From Phoronis ovalis (Eukaryota > Phoronida > Phoronidae), in NCBI GenBank assembly GCA_028565635.1, contig JAOXYB010044771.1, positions 1 to 12,479 on the forward strand: DNA of 12,479 nt, written 5' to 3'. A program made the translations under genes and the position numbers. The notes below the pieces were generated by a model that did not search any database, was not told where the DNA came from, and was given only the letters and a program-made list of their open reading frames with translations. This document shows, one piece after another, positions 1 to 8,206 of this stretch. Position 1 is the first letter of the stretch. Every line of letters begins with the position of its first letter.

Positions 1-54
1 TTTTCTGCACTAGTTCGAACGACCCGGAAACAGGATTGAAATACTACTGCGAGA
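1..54 (+). CDS. 3' end of an FN2-like domain exon (partial gene)
   Basis: Reading from base 3, the sequence gives F-C-T-S-S-N-D-P-E-T-G-L-K-Y-Y-C-E and then a strong donor (A|GTAAGT, GT at 55-56), leaving phase 1. The spacing from aromatic-Cys through a Ser/Asp-rich loop to Y-Y-C matches the last two cysteines of a fibronectin type II domain. It closely resembles the FN2 exon of the minus-strand gene at 9899-10117, which has W-C, an SSSSD loop and R-Y-Y-C and also ends in phase 1. The usual Trp before the third Cys is Phe here. The rest of the gene lies left of the window. If the donor were not used, the frame would stop at 73-75 (TGA). The domain call rests on about 17 residues, so it is moderate only. 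Confidence 0.5.
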
Positions 55-270
55 GTAAGTGGAAACAGAACTACTGATATTTAATTAAAAAGTTATTAAA
101 ACAAATTGAAAGGTGTTCGAACCAAATATGTTGTATTATTACAGGGCGATATAAAATGGATAGATTAGTAATTAAATAATGAAACCGAACTTGCCTACTT
201 ATTACCTGTTAACCTGCGCTATTGTAAATTTCGTGACTTTTTAATAACATGTTTTTCTTATTTTCGATAG

Positions 271-320
271 ATGGCAATCCACTGATTACGGTAGTTATGG
301 AAAATCTTGTTGGAAAATGA
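271..320 (+). CDS. possible terminal exon of the FN2-like gene
   Basis: A good acceptor (pyrimidine-rich stretch ending CGATAG at 265-270) lies about 215 bases after the donor at 55. Joined in phase 1 it adds N-G-N-P-L-I-T-V-V-M-E-N-L-V-G-K and a TGA at 318-320. An AATAAA follows at 407-412, where a poly(A) signal would be expected. A competing reading one frame over (TGG at 272) is open to TAA at 452-454 and is rich in Trp, Tyr and Cys, but it does not match the phase of the upstream exon. I cannot choose between these without transcripts. Confidence 0.3.
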
Positions 321-406
321 TTCAGTGGGGAAGAAGCAAACAGCACATCATTGTCTTACATGATATGATGCTAGAAAACATTCCTTCTGTACAAATGTTA
401 GATCAA

Positions 407-412
407 AATAAA
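407..412 (+). terminator. possible poly(A) signal AATAAA
   Basis: A plus-strand AATAAA lies 87 bases after the candidate stop at 318-320, followed by T-rich sequence. It fits the 3' end of the FN2-like gene. Such hexamers are frequent by chance in DNA this AT-rich. Confidence 0.3.
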
Positions 413-454
413 TCTTTATTTCGAACACTTTTTTACAGTTTTCCCTTTTTATAA

Positions 455-2030
455 TTTTGTAACATAGTGTTGTGGAAGCAATATATTTATCGTTTTACTT
501 CATTGATTTCTTGTTATACGTGTCTTCATTTCTGAGATGTACAATCTAAGATAAGTTCTGATTATTATTATTTCAGTTTGATGAGTATTTAGATGCTCCA
601 AAGTCAGATTTTTTCTGTGTCACTTTTCGGCCTATTTTCATTGTGTCGACCAGTTTCTTGATGCATTATACTCACTACCGTCCAAAATCGAACGATCACC
701 AGCGATCGATTAAATAAACAAGGATATTTCCAGAGATTAACTACGCTATTCTACAAGAAAACAATAGTACTCTTTTTTAAATTTTCAAGGAAGCCAGACT
801 AATTTCTACAGATTTCCTGAATTCATGGTTTATACGTAGTTTCAATATTGCTTAAAATGGTTCCATGTATTAAATATTATTGTCTAATTATTTGCTATTG
901 ATGTAAAACTTTTAGAGCAATGCCTCATACAGTTACATTTTTGGTTATGGTCAAGATTCATCAATGATTTGCTTGTCCGCTGAATTTATATTCTTTATTG
1001 CCCTTATGGTTTGTCCTTTCAAACAGATAAACTTGGTCTCGAGAATCTATAGCTAAGTATTATTGGATATTTCCAGTTATGTTGTATTAGTTGTATATAT
1101 TCAATTACTATGCTAGTAAAACTTCTTTTGAAACGCAAAAAAGTAATATTTTATTAGCATTAAAAACTTCCTTTTTGTGCATTAATTTTATTAAAACCAT
1201 TAAACATAATTGAGTATATTTTTGAAAAATATAAGTGGTGTTACTGCTGAAATGGAAAGGAAGAAGTGACAGAACTTTTCTTTGTAGAAACATAGAAATA
1301 TTCGGTGTAGCTTTAATTTTTGAAAAAGGATTTTCTCGTAACATTGAAGTCAAAGAAACGCATTAGTACATGTATATATTTCACGTGGACACGATATTGG
1401 TACCATTCTGCTATAAGTGTTAGTTGTTGACAGAATTAATTAATTAAAAAAATTAATTTTCCCATCCACCTCAGTAGTAACGTATTGTCTTCTAGTACAT
1501 AGACTAACTCTACGCGGAAAATTCTGTTCAGTCACAAATAAAGATAATCATGTATCATGCCTACTCCCGATTTTTCGTGCTGTCTTAACCAATTAACTTT
1601 TGCGTGAACTCTAAGAACAGATCACCTGTTGAAATTAGTGAGAAATATACTGGAAACTGGCCGACTTGCCATGATTGGATATAATCCCCCCAATTTTTGA
1701 TAAAAATGACGTTTTCAAGTTGTGATTTCTCTCACTTTGTGCGAAATTATGCCCACTTCCAAATATATATGTCCCCATGGCTGCCCAGGAGCCAAAAGAA
1801 AGGGAAGAGATGCAATTGTTACCATGGCTGCAATTGGCTATTTAATGCCAAATTGTAAACTTGTGTTGTTGTTTTTCTGACAACACATTTTGTTTTCGTA
1901 AATCATGATTGGCGTACATTGATTCAATAAAAATAACAAAAATATAGGTACAAAATTAATGCACCTGGCTTTATTATCCTGGTAGTATTATTGGGATATT
2001 TGTATCATCTGTGAATAGGATTTGATAAAA
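455..2030. other. intergenic, no convincing gene
   Basis: AT-rich sequence without an open frame that resembles a protein. The only exon-like stretch is 577-717 (plus), treated as a finding. A small perfect stem (TGTGTTGT / ACAACACA) lies near 1863-1890, and CCATGGCTGC occurs twice near 1776-1830. The 81-codon minus frame at 1108-1353 has no domain-like composition and is probably chance. Confidence 0.6.
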
Positions 2031-2061
2031 TAATGGTTGTGGCCAGAGTAGCTGTAATTAA

Positions 2062-2193
2062 GTTAAGTTATGGAATAGTCTGCCTGCTGATATTAAATGC
2101 AGCCTATCAAAGGACATTTTTAAGTTAAAAAGCAAGAATTATCTACTGAACTCTATGTATACAGAACAAATTAGTGATTTTGTATCTAACTAG
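2062..2193 (+). mobile_element. 3' end of a degenerate non-LTR retrotransposon (LINE) ORF2
   Basis: The frame reads V-K-L-W-N-S-L-P-A-D-I-K, then S-L-S-K-D-I-F-K-L-K-S-K-N-Y-L-L-N, and ends at TAG 2191-2193. The order W-N-S-L-P, about ten residues, a Ser, then F-K-x-x-L-K/S-x-x-Y-L-L is the characteristic extreme C-terminus of the reverse-transcriptase polyprotein of several LINE clades (Jockey, CR1 and relatives). The frame upstream is closed by TAA at 2059-2061, and similarity appears to continue in another frame, so the copy is 5'-truncated and frameshifted. The A/T-rich 3' part to about 2330, with an AATAAG-like motif after GGACTGCTATGG, may be the element's 3' UTR. The clade cannot be assigned from so short a piece. 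Not functional. Confidence 0.7.
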
Positions 2194-2330
2194 TTTTCTT
2201 AATTCGAAATCATATGCGATTAGAGAAAATTGCAATTAATAGGACCCATGATGCTGCCATTGTTTAGATTTTTTATTTTGTGAAGGACTGCTATGGAAAT
2301 AAGTTTTTAATGTTTAAACTTTTTAGTGTT

Positions 2331-3514
2331 TATCCTTTTCACTATAGATTTTTGAATGTATTATGGGGAAAATAAAAGGTTGTGATCACTGTTCTAATTG
2401 TTTTATTTGTGTTGTATTTTTGTGTTTTTTACTTAATGTTATGATGAAGAAAGAAATTCAATCAGTCAATCTACCTAGTACCTAAATGCGTAACACAGTG
2501 CAAGAAAACCTACAAACAATCCTTCCTTACATGATATCGAATAACTTAATGAGTTGTTGACTAAATTTCCAGGAAACGTTTAAGACGGAATTATATTTTT
2601 AAAATTATAAATTTTAATTCTAAGGCTCGTCAACAAGTGCACGAACTGGGTTACTTAATAAAATAATGTTTTGTCACAGATAGTCCCCTAGATTTACTTT
2701 GCTGCATTCACAGATTTTTATAAACTATGAAGAGTAGGTCTACAAACAACATAAACATACATTACTGTGCCTGATAGCGACATGTTACACCTACGAGATA
2801 CTGGTGCAGAGGTGAGTCACGAAATTTACAACTGGATAGATTCCGCTAGCGATATCCCGATAATACTTTAAAAGCGCCACCTAGCACTGCAAGTACAGGT
2901 CCAATTTTTCAATAGTTTAAAACCTGTTAGGACGAAGTATTATCACTTTTTTATTTTATACAGTTTATGTGTAGTTTAGAAGTTTTTCAAGTAAGTAAAT
3001 TAGGTATTAGATAAAAGATATTTTATATGATAGAGAGGAATAAAGTAAAACCTACTTTAAATTCTATTTTTTAGTTCATATATTGTGTTTACAACCACAA
3101 CGGACGATTTCCATGAGAAAAAAAAATGGTTGGGTAACTTCAACAGGGCTCAGCTGCCGTTGACGACACAATCGAGTAAAACTAAATATTACACTTTGTT
3201 AATACTCTTAATTGTTTATAGTTGCAGAAAAATATAAACACACTGATTCACTTTTAAATCCATGGGGATATGACTCAAATCCTTTCTCCGTTTTTTATTT
3301 GAGACATTTTATCATGCTGGGTATACATCACTTTTCAAAAAGGGTATCAGGTAAATGGATTCCATGATGTAACAAAACGTGAATGGTATTATTCACACAA
3401 CCAAAACAGCCATGTAACGCGGTTTGGTACCAAAAACAGGACAGCGTGATACATAATAAATATAGAAGCATGTAAGAGCAGGTAGGAGTGTCATATTCAA
3501 AATGTCAGTCACAG
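2331..3514. other. intergenic, no gene seen
   Basis: No open frame of note and no splice-bounded coding-like stretch. A 10-bp perfect inverted repeat (GATAATACTT at 2859-2868, AAGTATTATC at 2935-2944) encloses 66 bases and could be a hairpin or the remnant of a small element. Otherwise low-complexity AT-rich DNA. Confidence 0.55.
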
Positions 3515-3520
3515 TTTATT
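3515..3520 (-). terminator. likely poly(A) signal of the BRICHOS gene
   Basis: This is the first AATAAA on the minus strand after the stop codon at 3747-3749, giving a 3' UTR of about 230 bases. An ATTAAA variant occurs earlier at 3589-3594 and could be used instead. Confidence 0.45.
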
Positions 3521-3746
3521 TTAGATAAATCATACCACAAGAAATATGTGTACAACAATTGTAAATAAATACAAATCTTGTTTATACTTTTAATATGAAA
3601 AATATTTGGAAATTATACAGACGAGTACATAATGATATTCATATTATTAATTACAAAATTGACCGCGTAGTATATATAATTATATAGCGAAGCGTGTAGC
3701 GCTCTGAACGCCCTATATATGGCACACGAACCTGCAGTAACAATCA

Positions 3747-4054
3747 TTAGCAATTTGGATAGCTAGATACCGGTCGTGGAAGAGTTGGGAAGCCGCTATA
3801 TATCTGATTGACACACTGTTGATCACAGCAAGGCTTGCATACGTTGATCTGTGTAAATTTGTGAACCTCCTGCTCTTTGCTGCAGTCAGGGGTTAATTTA
3901 CCGTATTTGTTCTTTCCTAAATCACACTGAACAACAAATTGGCAATGTCTGTCCTGTACTATGCATCTTGAAGAAACACATGGTAAAGGGCACTTGTCTC
4001 CGTCAATCAACCCCCAACCGGGCGAGTCTCTTCTAACACGTGACTGTGTGTGAT
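3747..4054 (-). CDS. BRICHOS gene exon 5 (furin site and cysteine-rich peptide)
   Basis: The acceptor ATCGTTTTAG joins in phase 1 (G|AT gives Asp170). H-T-Q-S precedes R175-V-R-R178, then D-S-P-G-W-G begins the predicted mature peptide. Cysteines lie at 191, 195, 200, 207, 213, 227, 242, 245, 246, 250 and 271, the last being the final residue before TAA (3747-3749). Spacing: C-x3-C-x4-C-x6-C-x5-C-x13-C-x14-C-x2-C-C-x3-C-x20-C. The odd count leaves one unpaired or intermolecular Cys; the partial copy at 7499-7607 has Trp at the place of Cys246. The whole mature peptide sits on this one exon, so it can vary or be swapped independently of the BRICHOS exons. Confidence 0.85.
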
Positions 4055-6135
4055 CTAAAACGATAATAAAATGCGTTGTACTACGAAATAATAAGACCGA
4101 TTCCTTATATCTTTCTACTGATAGCTTTTCAATATAAGTTTAACTTTGAGTTGTATAATCCTTAGGTACCCTAATGTTGGACTCTATTAACAAAGAACCC
4201 GGGGGTCAGTGCTATTCGGGTGCTATTCAAAGTATATGCTGCCTTCTGGGTGGGGTCTTTCAAGAAGTCACTGCATGCCAATTTCATCCCCCCGGAAAAG
4301 CCTTTGCTATACCCATCTCAGGTATAATTAAAAACAGCTTACCAAGATTCTCTACTTGTCTTTCCTTCTTAACAGTCATTTCTTCATGCATTAGTTCAAT
4401 ACGATACATGGGATACTTCAAACACTTTTCTGCGAGATCGTCACTTAAAAAAGTACGGTCAAGGATGGGTTCATTAATTATCCTCATTTGAGCAGTTTCA
4501 ATACGAGCAATTTCGTTAGTATCTGACTATAAAAGAAAATGTATATTTTGTATCTCATCAACGTAATTATCAACTTTTATAAATAAATAAATATTTCTGG
4601 ACGTTTCTTTATTATACTTTGGTAAAGTTCCGAGATTGAGAAAACTTGAAAAGTAAGTACTATTGTCTCAATGAGGAACTTACGTTTACTGTGTCAAACG
4701 CTGCCTCTGTTGCTTTTGGGTCTTGGGATAAATACGTCATTAATTCGGCAAGGTAGCATACTTTTGACTCATGAGCGACGAACAGTGTGATATTCTGAAA
4801 CATGAATTTAGATTTTGTTCCTTTTCACTATGAAAATAATATCGTTCTACTTTACGACAATTTGTGATCAAATGGCAACTAAATTATATAAAATTCTTAG
4901 AAACTGTTAGAGATGTGATCTCCTGTGACGTTTGTGTAAACATCGGTTTTGTATCTACTAGTAAACTATATTTACATAAAATTCTTACAGCATTAAAGTC
5001 ATGAATGACAGCAGTAGTATCATCGATGTTGTTGTGTTTAGCAGTATGATAAATGACTTGGTTCTTTTCCAGATCATCCTCTTCAAGATTTACCAATTTC
5101 TCAACTGCATGCACTTTGTAATGCTGGAAACAAAACGGTATATATTATAAGGAATGATTTTTTATACTCCATTTGTAAATAACTTATTACATTTACTGAC
5201 ATCTGTAACAAAAGAATGTGTGCAGTCATTTACACAAAATGTAATTGTTACATGTTTACTTCCGGGCTTACACTTAATGGCATTAAACTTTTTGTTGTCA
5301 AGGAAAGGTTAAGGACTAGAGATACAAAAAACACTATTATTTGGCTACTATAACTTTCTTTGTTAATTTTCATAACCAAAATGAAGAGAAACAGAGGTAA
5401 AGGTATACTGTTTTGCAAAGGTTATACTTTAATGTTGATGAATCCAAAGAAAAATGTTGAAAATAATTCTCATGATCATTCTGTGTAAAACTTGTGTTTT
5501 TCAAATTTTAATTAAAGTCAGAAACCATTGCACCCACAAAGCTGAAAGTTGTGCGAAAATTATCTTTAGATATACATCTAAATATAGATCTAAAAATTTC
5601 TTACATTTCAAAATTTTGCTTCGTTTAAAAGTTATAAATTTTCAAAGTTTAAAGGTCAGCATTTTACTGATTTTAATCTGATCCTTTTAGTTAAAAAAAT
5701 ATAACTTTTGAACAAAGCAAATTAAAAAATCTGAGACACATTTTTGTTAATATATATGCATAGCTTATTTATGCAAAGTTTCAAGTTAGAAGGTGCAGGT
5801 TTTTTTAAAAATTAAAAATGCGAAAAGCTCAATTTTTCCCCAAATATGGCCTTATTAGAACATATGACTGAATTCAAACTATTTAACCTCATGATTTGCA
5901 AAGTTTAGAGTACTAAGTTTTTTTAATGTGTACTTTCATATATCTATCTTTTTATTTTTTAAAATTAATTAAAAGTAATTAAAATTACTAAAACAGGATG
6001 AAATGTAGATACACCTCTTTGATGTTTTAGCGATATCTAAACGTTAAAAATACATACCTTCTGCGTAGCTTTTACTACAGGAGAGGCACTAATACAAGCA
6101 ACGGATGCAAGGAGTAGTATCACGACGAGCTTCAT
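3747..6135 (-). CDS. secreted BRICHOS-domain proprotein with furin site and cysteine-rich C-terminal peptide
   Basis: Five exons (6135-6058, 5123-4989, 4794-4684, 4526-4343, 4054-3747) join in frame through GT-AG introns to give 271 residues. Residues 1-17 form a signal peptide. A BRICHOS domain spans about 49-150: Asp68 in V-I-H-D-F, Cys84 in K-V-C-Y-L and Cys143 in E-K-C-L-K-Y-P-M-Y. The Asp-to-Cys spacing of 16 equals that of human pro-surfactant protein C (D105, C121), and P-I-L-D-x-x-F-L-S before the second Cys is typical of the family. N72-I-T is a glycosylation sequon. R175-V-R-R178 is a furin-type site. Cleavage there would free residues 179-271, which hold 11 Cys. In this family BRICHOS chaperones an aggregation-prone C-terminal region, and in annelids it carries antimicrobial peptides. 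What the released peptide does here is unknown, and its Cys spacing matches no family I recognise. The plan also recalls chondromodulin (BRICHOS, R-x-x-R, Cys-rich end), but with a signal peptide and no membrane anchor. Confidence 0.88.
4197..4295. repeat. GC-rich insertion in BRICHOS intron 4, possible MITE remnant
   Basis: Inside an AT-rich intron a GC-richer block begins ACCCGGGGGT (4197-4206) and ends CCCCCCGG (4288-4295), so its ends are imperfect inverted repeats. It holds two near-adjacent copies of GTGCTATTC (4208-4216, 4220-4228). The 10-mer CGGGTGCTAT (4217-4226) recurs at 8509-8518 at the edge of another element. A small non-autonomous element is a reasonable reading, but not proven. 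Confidence 0.35.
4343..4526 (-). CDS. BRICHOS gene exon 4 (second conserved cysteine)
   Basis: Residues 109-169 plus one base. The acceptor is TTCTTTTATAG, the donor CTTG|GTAAGC, leaving phase 1. It carries P-I-L-D-R-T-F-L-S-D-D-L-A-E-K-C-L-K-Y-P-M-Y-R, ending the BRICHOS fold; Cys143 should pair with Cys84. A charged helix-like segment (E-L-M-H-E-E-M-T-V-K-K-E-R) follows before the processing site. Seven bases into the apparent exon (TCAG) there is a second AG, but using it would break the frame. Confidence 0.85.
4684..4794 (-). CDS. BRICHOS gene exon 3 (first conserved cysteine)
   Basis: Residues 72-108, 37 codons, phase 0 at both ends, bounded by TTTCAG and AAC|GTAAGT. It begins N-I-T-L-F-V-A, a hydrophobic strand with an N-glycosylation sequon at 72. 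It then carries K-V-C-Y-L with Cys84, the first of the two invariant BRICHOS cysteines, and an amphipathic stretch A-E-L-M-T-Y-L. The exon is too short for a simple ORF scan and is recognised by splice sites and family pattern. Confidence 0.85.
4989..5123 (-). CDS. BRICHOS gene exon 2 (linker and start of BRICHOS)
   Basis: Residues 27-71, phase 0 at both ends. The acceptor is TTTGTTTCCAG at 5124 upward and the donor GCT|GTAAGA. It encodes an acidic linker (L-V-N-L-E-E-D-D-L-E-K) and the first BRICHOS strand ending V-I-H-D-F-N-A, with the family's invariant Asp at 68. The open frame runs on past the donor to about 4884, but that part is intron: the next exon joins cleanly in frame and continues the domain. 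Confidence 0.85.
5124..6057 (-). other. intron 1 of the BRICHOS gene
   Basis: 934 bases between the signal-peptide exon and the BRICHOS exons, much longer than the other three introns (194, 157 and 288). Very AT-rich, with no coding-like content. The 75-codon plus-strand frame at 5454-5681 reflects the base composition. Confidence 0.75.
6058..6135 (-). CDS. BRICHOS gene exon 1 (signal peptide)
   Basis: Encodes M-K-L-V-V-I-L-L-L-A-S-V-A-C-I-S-A then S-P-V-V-K-A-T-Q-K. The hydrophobic core and small residues at 16-17 predict signal peptidase cleavage after Ala17. The donor AAG|GTATGT leaves phase 0. The start is the first ATG after a well-placed TATA box, and no other in-frame ATG precedes it in the presumed 5' UTR. 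Confidence 0.85.
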
Positions 6136-6199
6136 GGTTAGTTTACTGCTCTTGCGTAGTTTCACTTGAAATTACTTAAAGAAGTCCTAGAAATCAAGG

Positions 6200-6207
6200 T
6201 ATTTATA
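6200..6207 (-). promoter_or_regulatory. TATA box of the BRICHOS gene
   Basis: On the minus strand the sequence reads CTATAAATACC, a near-consensus TATA box, 65 bases before the start codon. Transcription would begin near 6170-6177, giving a 5' UTR of about 35-42 bases. A strong TATA box and short leader are common in abundantly or inducibly expressed secretory genes. Confidence 0.6.
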
Positions 6208-7498
6208 GATGTCCATGTTAGCAGTAGCAGATTGGAAAGTTAAATATTTGTATTGTAGTTATTTCCTTGTCAACGCGACATCATCTAGTAAACTGAATGT
6301 AATGATAACTAACAGAGGAAGGATGATTAATGTATCAATGTATCAAAAAATCATTGGCAGGTTATAAACGTAAATGTGACCAGTTAATGACAGTACTGTA
6401 TATATTTGCTATAAAAAATATTAATCCATCCTTTTCATGAAAACCAAACACGCTAAATTGCACATATACAGTATAATCATGGATACCTGGGGCTTTTATA
6501 ACTAATTATAATTAACTTTGTTTTAATAGTTTTCTGAGCCACAGCAAACATTTTTACTTTTGTAAACAAATATTTTATATAAAATGACCGACTAACAGTT
6601 ATTTAATATGAAAAATACAAACTAGCATGAAATGATACAAACAAATTTAATGAATTTTTTGGGACAAAAGTTGGCCGAAGCTAACACTATATATTTACAT
6701 AGACACAAGAGGAAGTACTTTAAAATTTGGATATTTCCGTAGACTTGGGAACACAGGCGATATGACATTTATGTTGATATGTTATCGATATCTTTATCCA
6801 AGACTGTTGATTTGATGAATGATAACCAATAAAACAGTCTCAAAATGAGAAAATGCTTTTTATTCCTTATTTTATAAAAGTGCATTTACTGTTAATCTTA
6901 TTAAGTGCAACTAAAGGTATTAGACCGGAGTTCATTTGGCACGCATCAGGGATGTGATTGATTTCCAATTAATTCATCTTACTAGTAAAAAATGTTGTTA
7001 AATATTTAAGATACGCACCCTTCTTTTGAAATGACAGGAACAAATTTTTTATGGCTAATCACGGGCGTATTGTTAAGTGTGCGTATATCTTATATAATAT
7101 TTGACTTGCAGCGTTTCATTGCAATAACAAGTGCAAAAATGTGATTACAAATTTGCTTGAATGGATCACTCATGTTGGATACCTAAAAGCGTATCACGTG
7201 TATTAACCAATGAGCCACGAAGGCTTGACATGCAGATCACTGGTTTTCTCCCCCCTTTGTCACGTACCTGTACTAATATCGCCGCCTGCTGTCCTTATAA
7301 TCATGTATATAAAAATAACAAATAAATAAATACTAAAATGCTAATCCTTCCCTAGCCCTAGGATTAATTTTACCGTAAATATAGGCCTAATATTAGGAAA
7401 CATTTACCTGACCACTAATCATAAACAATTTTCTTTGTGTTTGTCGACGCACTTTGTAAAGTATGTTACTATGACAAAAACTATTATTATTATTATTA
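6208..7498. other. upstream region of the BRICHOS gene, no firm gene
   Basis: AT-rich sequence without a supported gene. It contains a possible plus-strand signal-peptide-like exon (6853-6916), a tRNA-like stretch that may be a decayed SINE (about 7165-7235, minus), and a short stem TAATCCT/AGGATTA near 7340-7366. A (TTA)n microsatellite of about seven units ends at 7501, directly against the stop codon of the partial copy described next. Confidence 0.5.
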
Positions 7499-7607
7499 TT
7501 AACAATTTTGATAGCTAGATACCGGACGTCCAAGAGTTGGAAAGTGGCTATATATTTCATTGATACATTGTTGATCCCAGCAAGGTGTGCATACATTGAC
7601 CTGTGTC
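7499..7607 (-). pseudogene. partial duplicate of the BRICHOS gene's last exon
   Basis: The minus strand reads T-Q-V-N-V-C-T-P-C-W-D-Q-Q-C and continues through F-P-T-L-G-R-P-V-S-S-Y to Q-N-C and TAA (7499-7501). This matches residues 237-271 of the BRICHOS protein at 27 of 35 positions, with no gap and with the stop at the same place. Before T-Q-V (above about 7607) the two diverge and no furin site or other cysteines can be read; a weak echo of the parent (GGGGTTAA, then GTATTT) appears near 7658-7672, but the frame is closed by TAG further up. No BRICHOS exons of this copy were found. It is a 5'-truncated remnant of a tandem duplication, or possibly the last exon of a diverged gene. Cys246 of the parent is Trp here. 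Confidence 0.75.
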
Positions 7608-7672
7608 TGGTGCAATATTGGCGGGTGTTTCCTGTGAAGAATTGGATATATTGCGGGGGGGTTAAATTGTAT

Positions 7673-8160
7673 TTTGAGTCTATATAACTACTACAAAGAC
7701 ACTTGAGAATTATAGACGTGCGAATATGGTGAACAATTCATTAAAGGCTATGGGGAAATTTATTCCGGTGTCTACTTAGCTGTCTGCGTTTGTCATTTTT
7801 TTTTAATCTTGTACTTGACTGGGAAACTATTCAGTAGCGTTGATTATTTGTAACACTGCGTTATTTCCATAAAGAAAAATTATTTTACATATTTGCAAGT
7901 GTACACAATTTTAAACATCTCAACACTAATAGGAATTGTTTAATATTATCGAATCATTTCTTGTTCAAAAATTCAAAACAGTATACAATTACATGCACCA
8001 TTTTGTTAAGTAGAAAACTGACGATCAGCTTTCTGTAGGCTAATTCGTGTCCGCAGTGGAAAATATTGTGCCCGAATTTCAACCCAAAGAAGAAATTTTG
8101 GTATCAATATCGTCGTTGTTGAAGTTGCGATTTCTGTAGGTTCATAAAATAATATATTTC
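7673..8160. other. intergenic, no gene seen
   Basis: AT-rich, with no supported feature. A minus-strand stretch at about 8013-8140 (after a CCTACAG) reads A-T-S-T-T-T near its start and recalls the Thr-rich tail of the lectin-like gene, but its acceptor is poor and the rest is not Thr-rich, so it is not called as an exon. Confidence 0.5.
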
Positions 8161-8206
8161 GTGCTATATCCCCAGGGTCAGGGTCCCGGGTAAGGGTTCC
8201 GTCTAT

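Noticed and set aside
1108-1353. 81-codon minus-strand frame
   Set aside because: Composition is typical of AT-rich non-coding DNA; no motif, splice context or promoter was seen.
2859-2944. 10-bp inverted repeat as the ends of a transposon
   Set aside because: Only 86 bases end to end, the match does not extend, and no target-site duplication is visible; a chance hairpin is as likely.
3747-4054. Classification of the Cys-rich peptide as a defensin, conotoxin-like or EGF-like domain
   Set aside because: The cysteine spacing (C-x3-C-x4-C-x6-C-x5-C-x13-C-x14-C-x2-C-C-x3-C-x20-C) fits none of these that I know, and BRICHOS precursors are not typical of them.
4174-4491. 105-codon plus-strand frame
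   Set aside because: It lies opposite exon 4 and intron 4 of the BRICHOS gene, which has splice and family support; no domain is recognisable in the plus reading.
5454-5681. 75-codon plus-strand frame rich in Ile, Leu and Lys
   Set aside because: Located in intron 1 of the BRICHOS gene; hydrophobic and Lys-rich content is what AT-rich sequence gives by chance.
7480-7501. (TTA)n run as a functional element
   Set aside because: A common short microsatellite; noted only because it abuts the stop codon of the duplicated exon.
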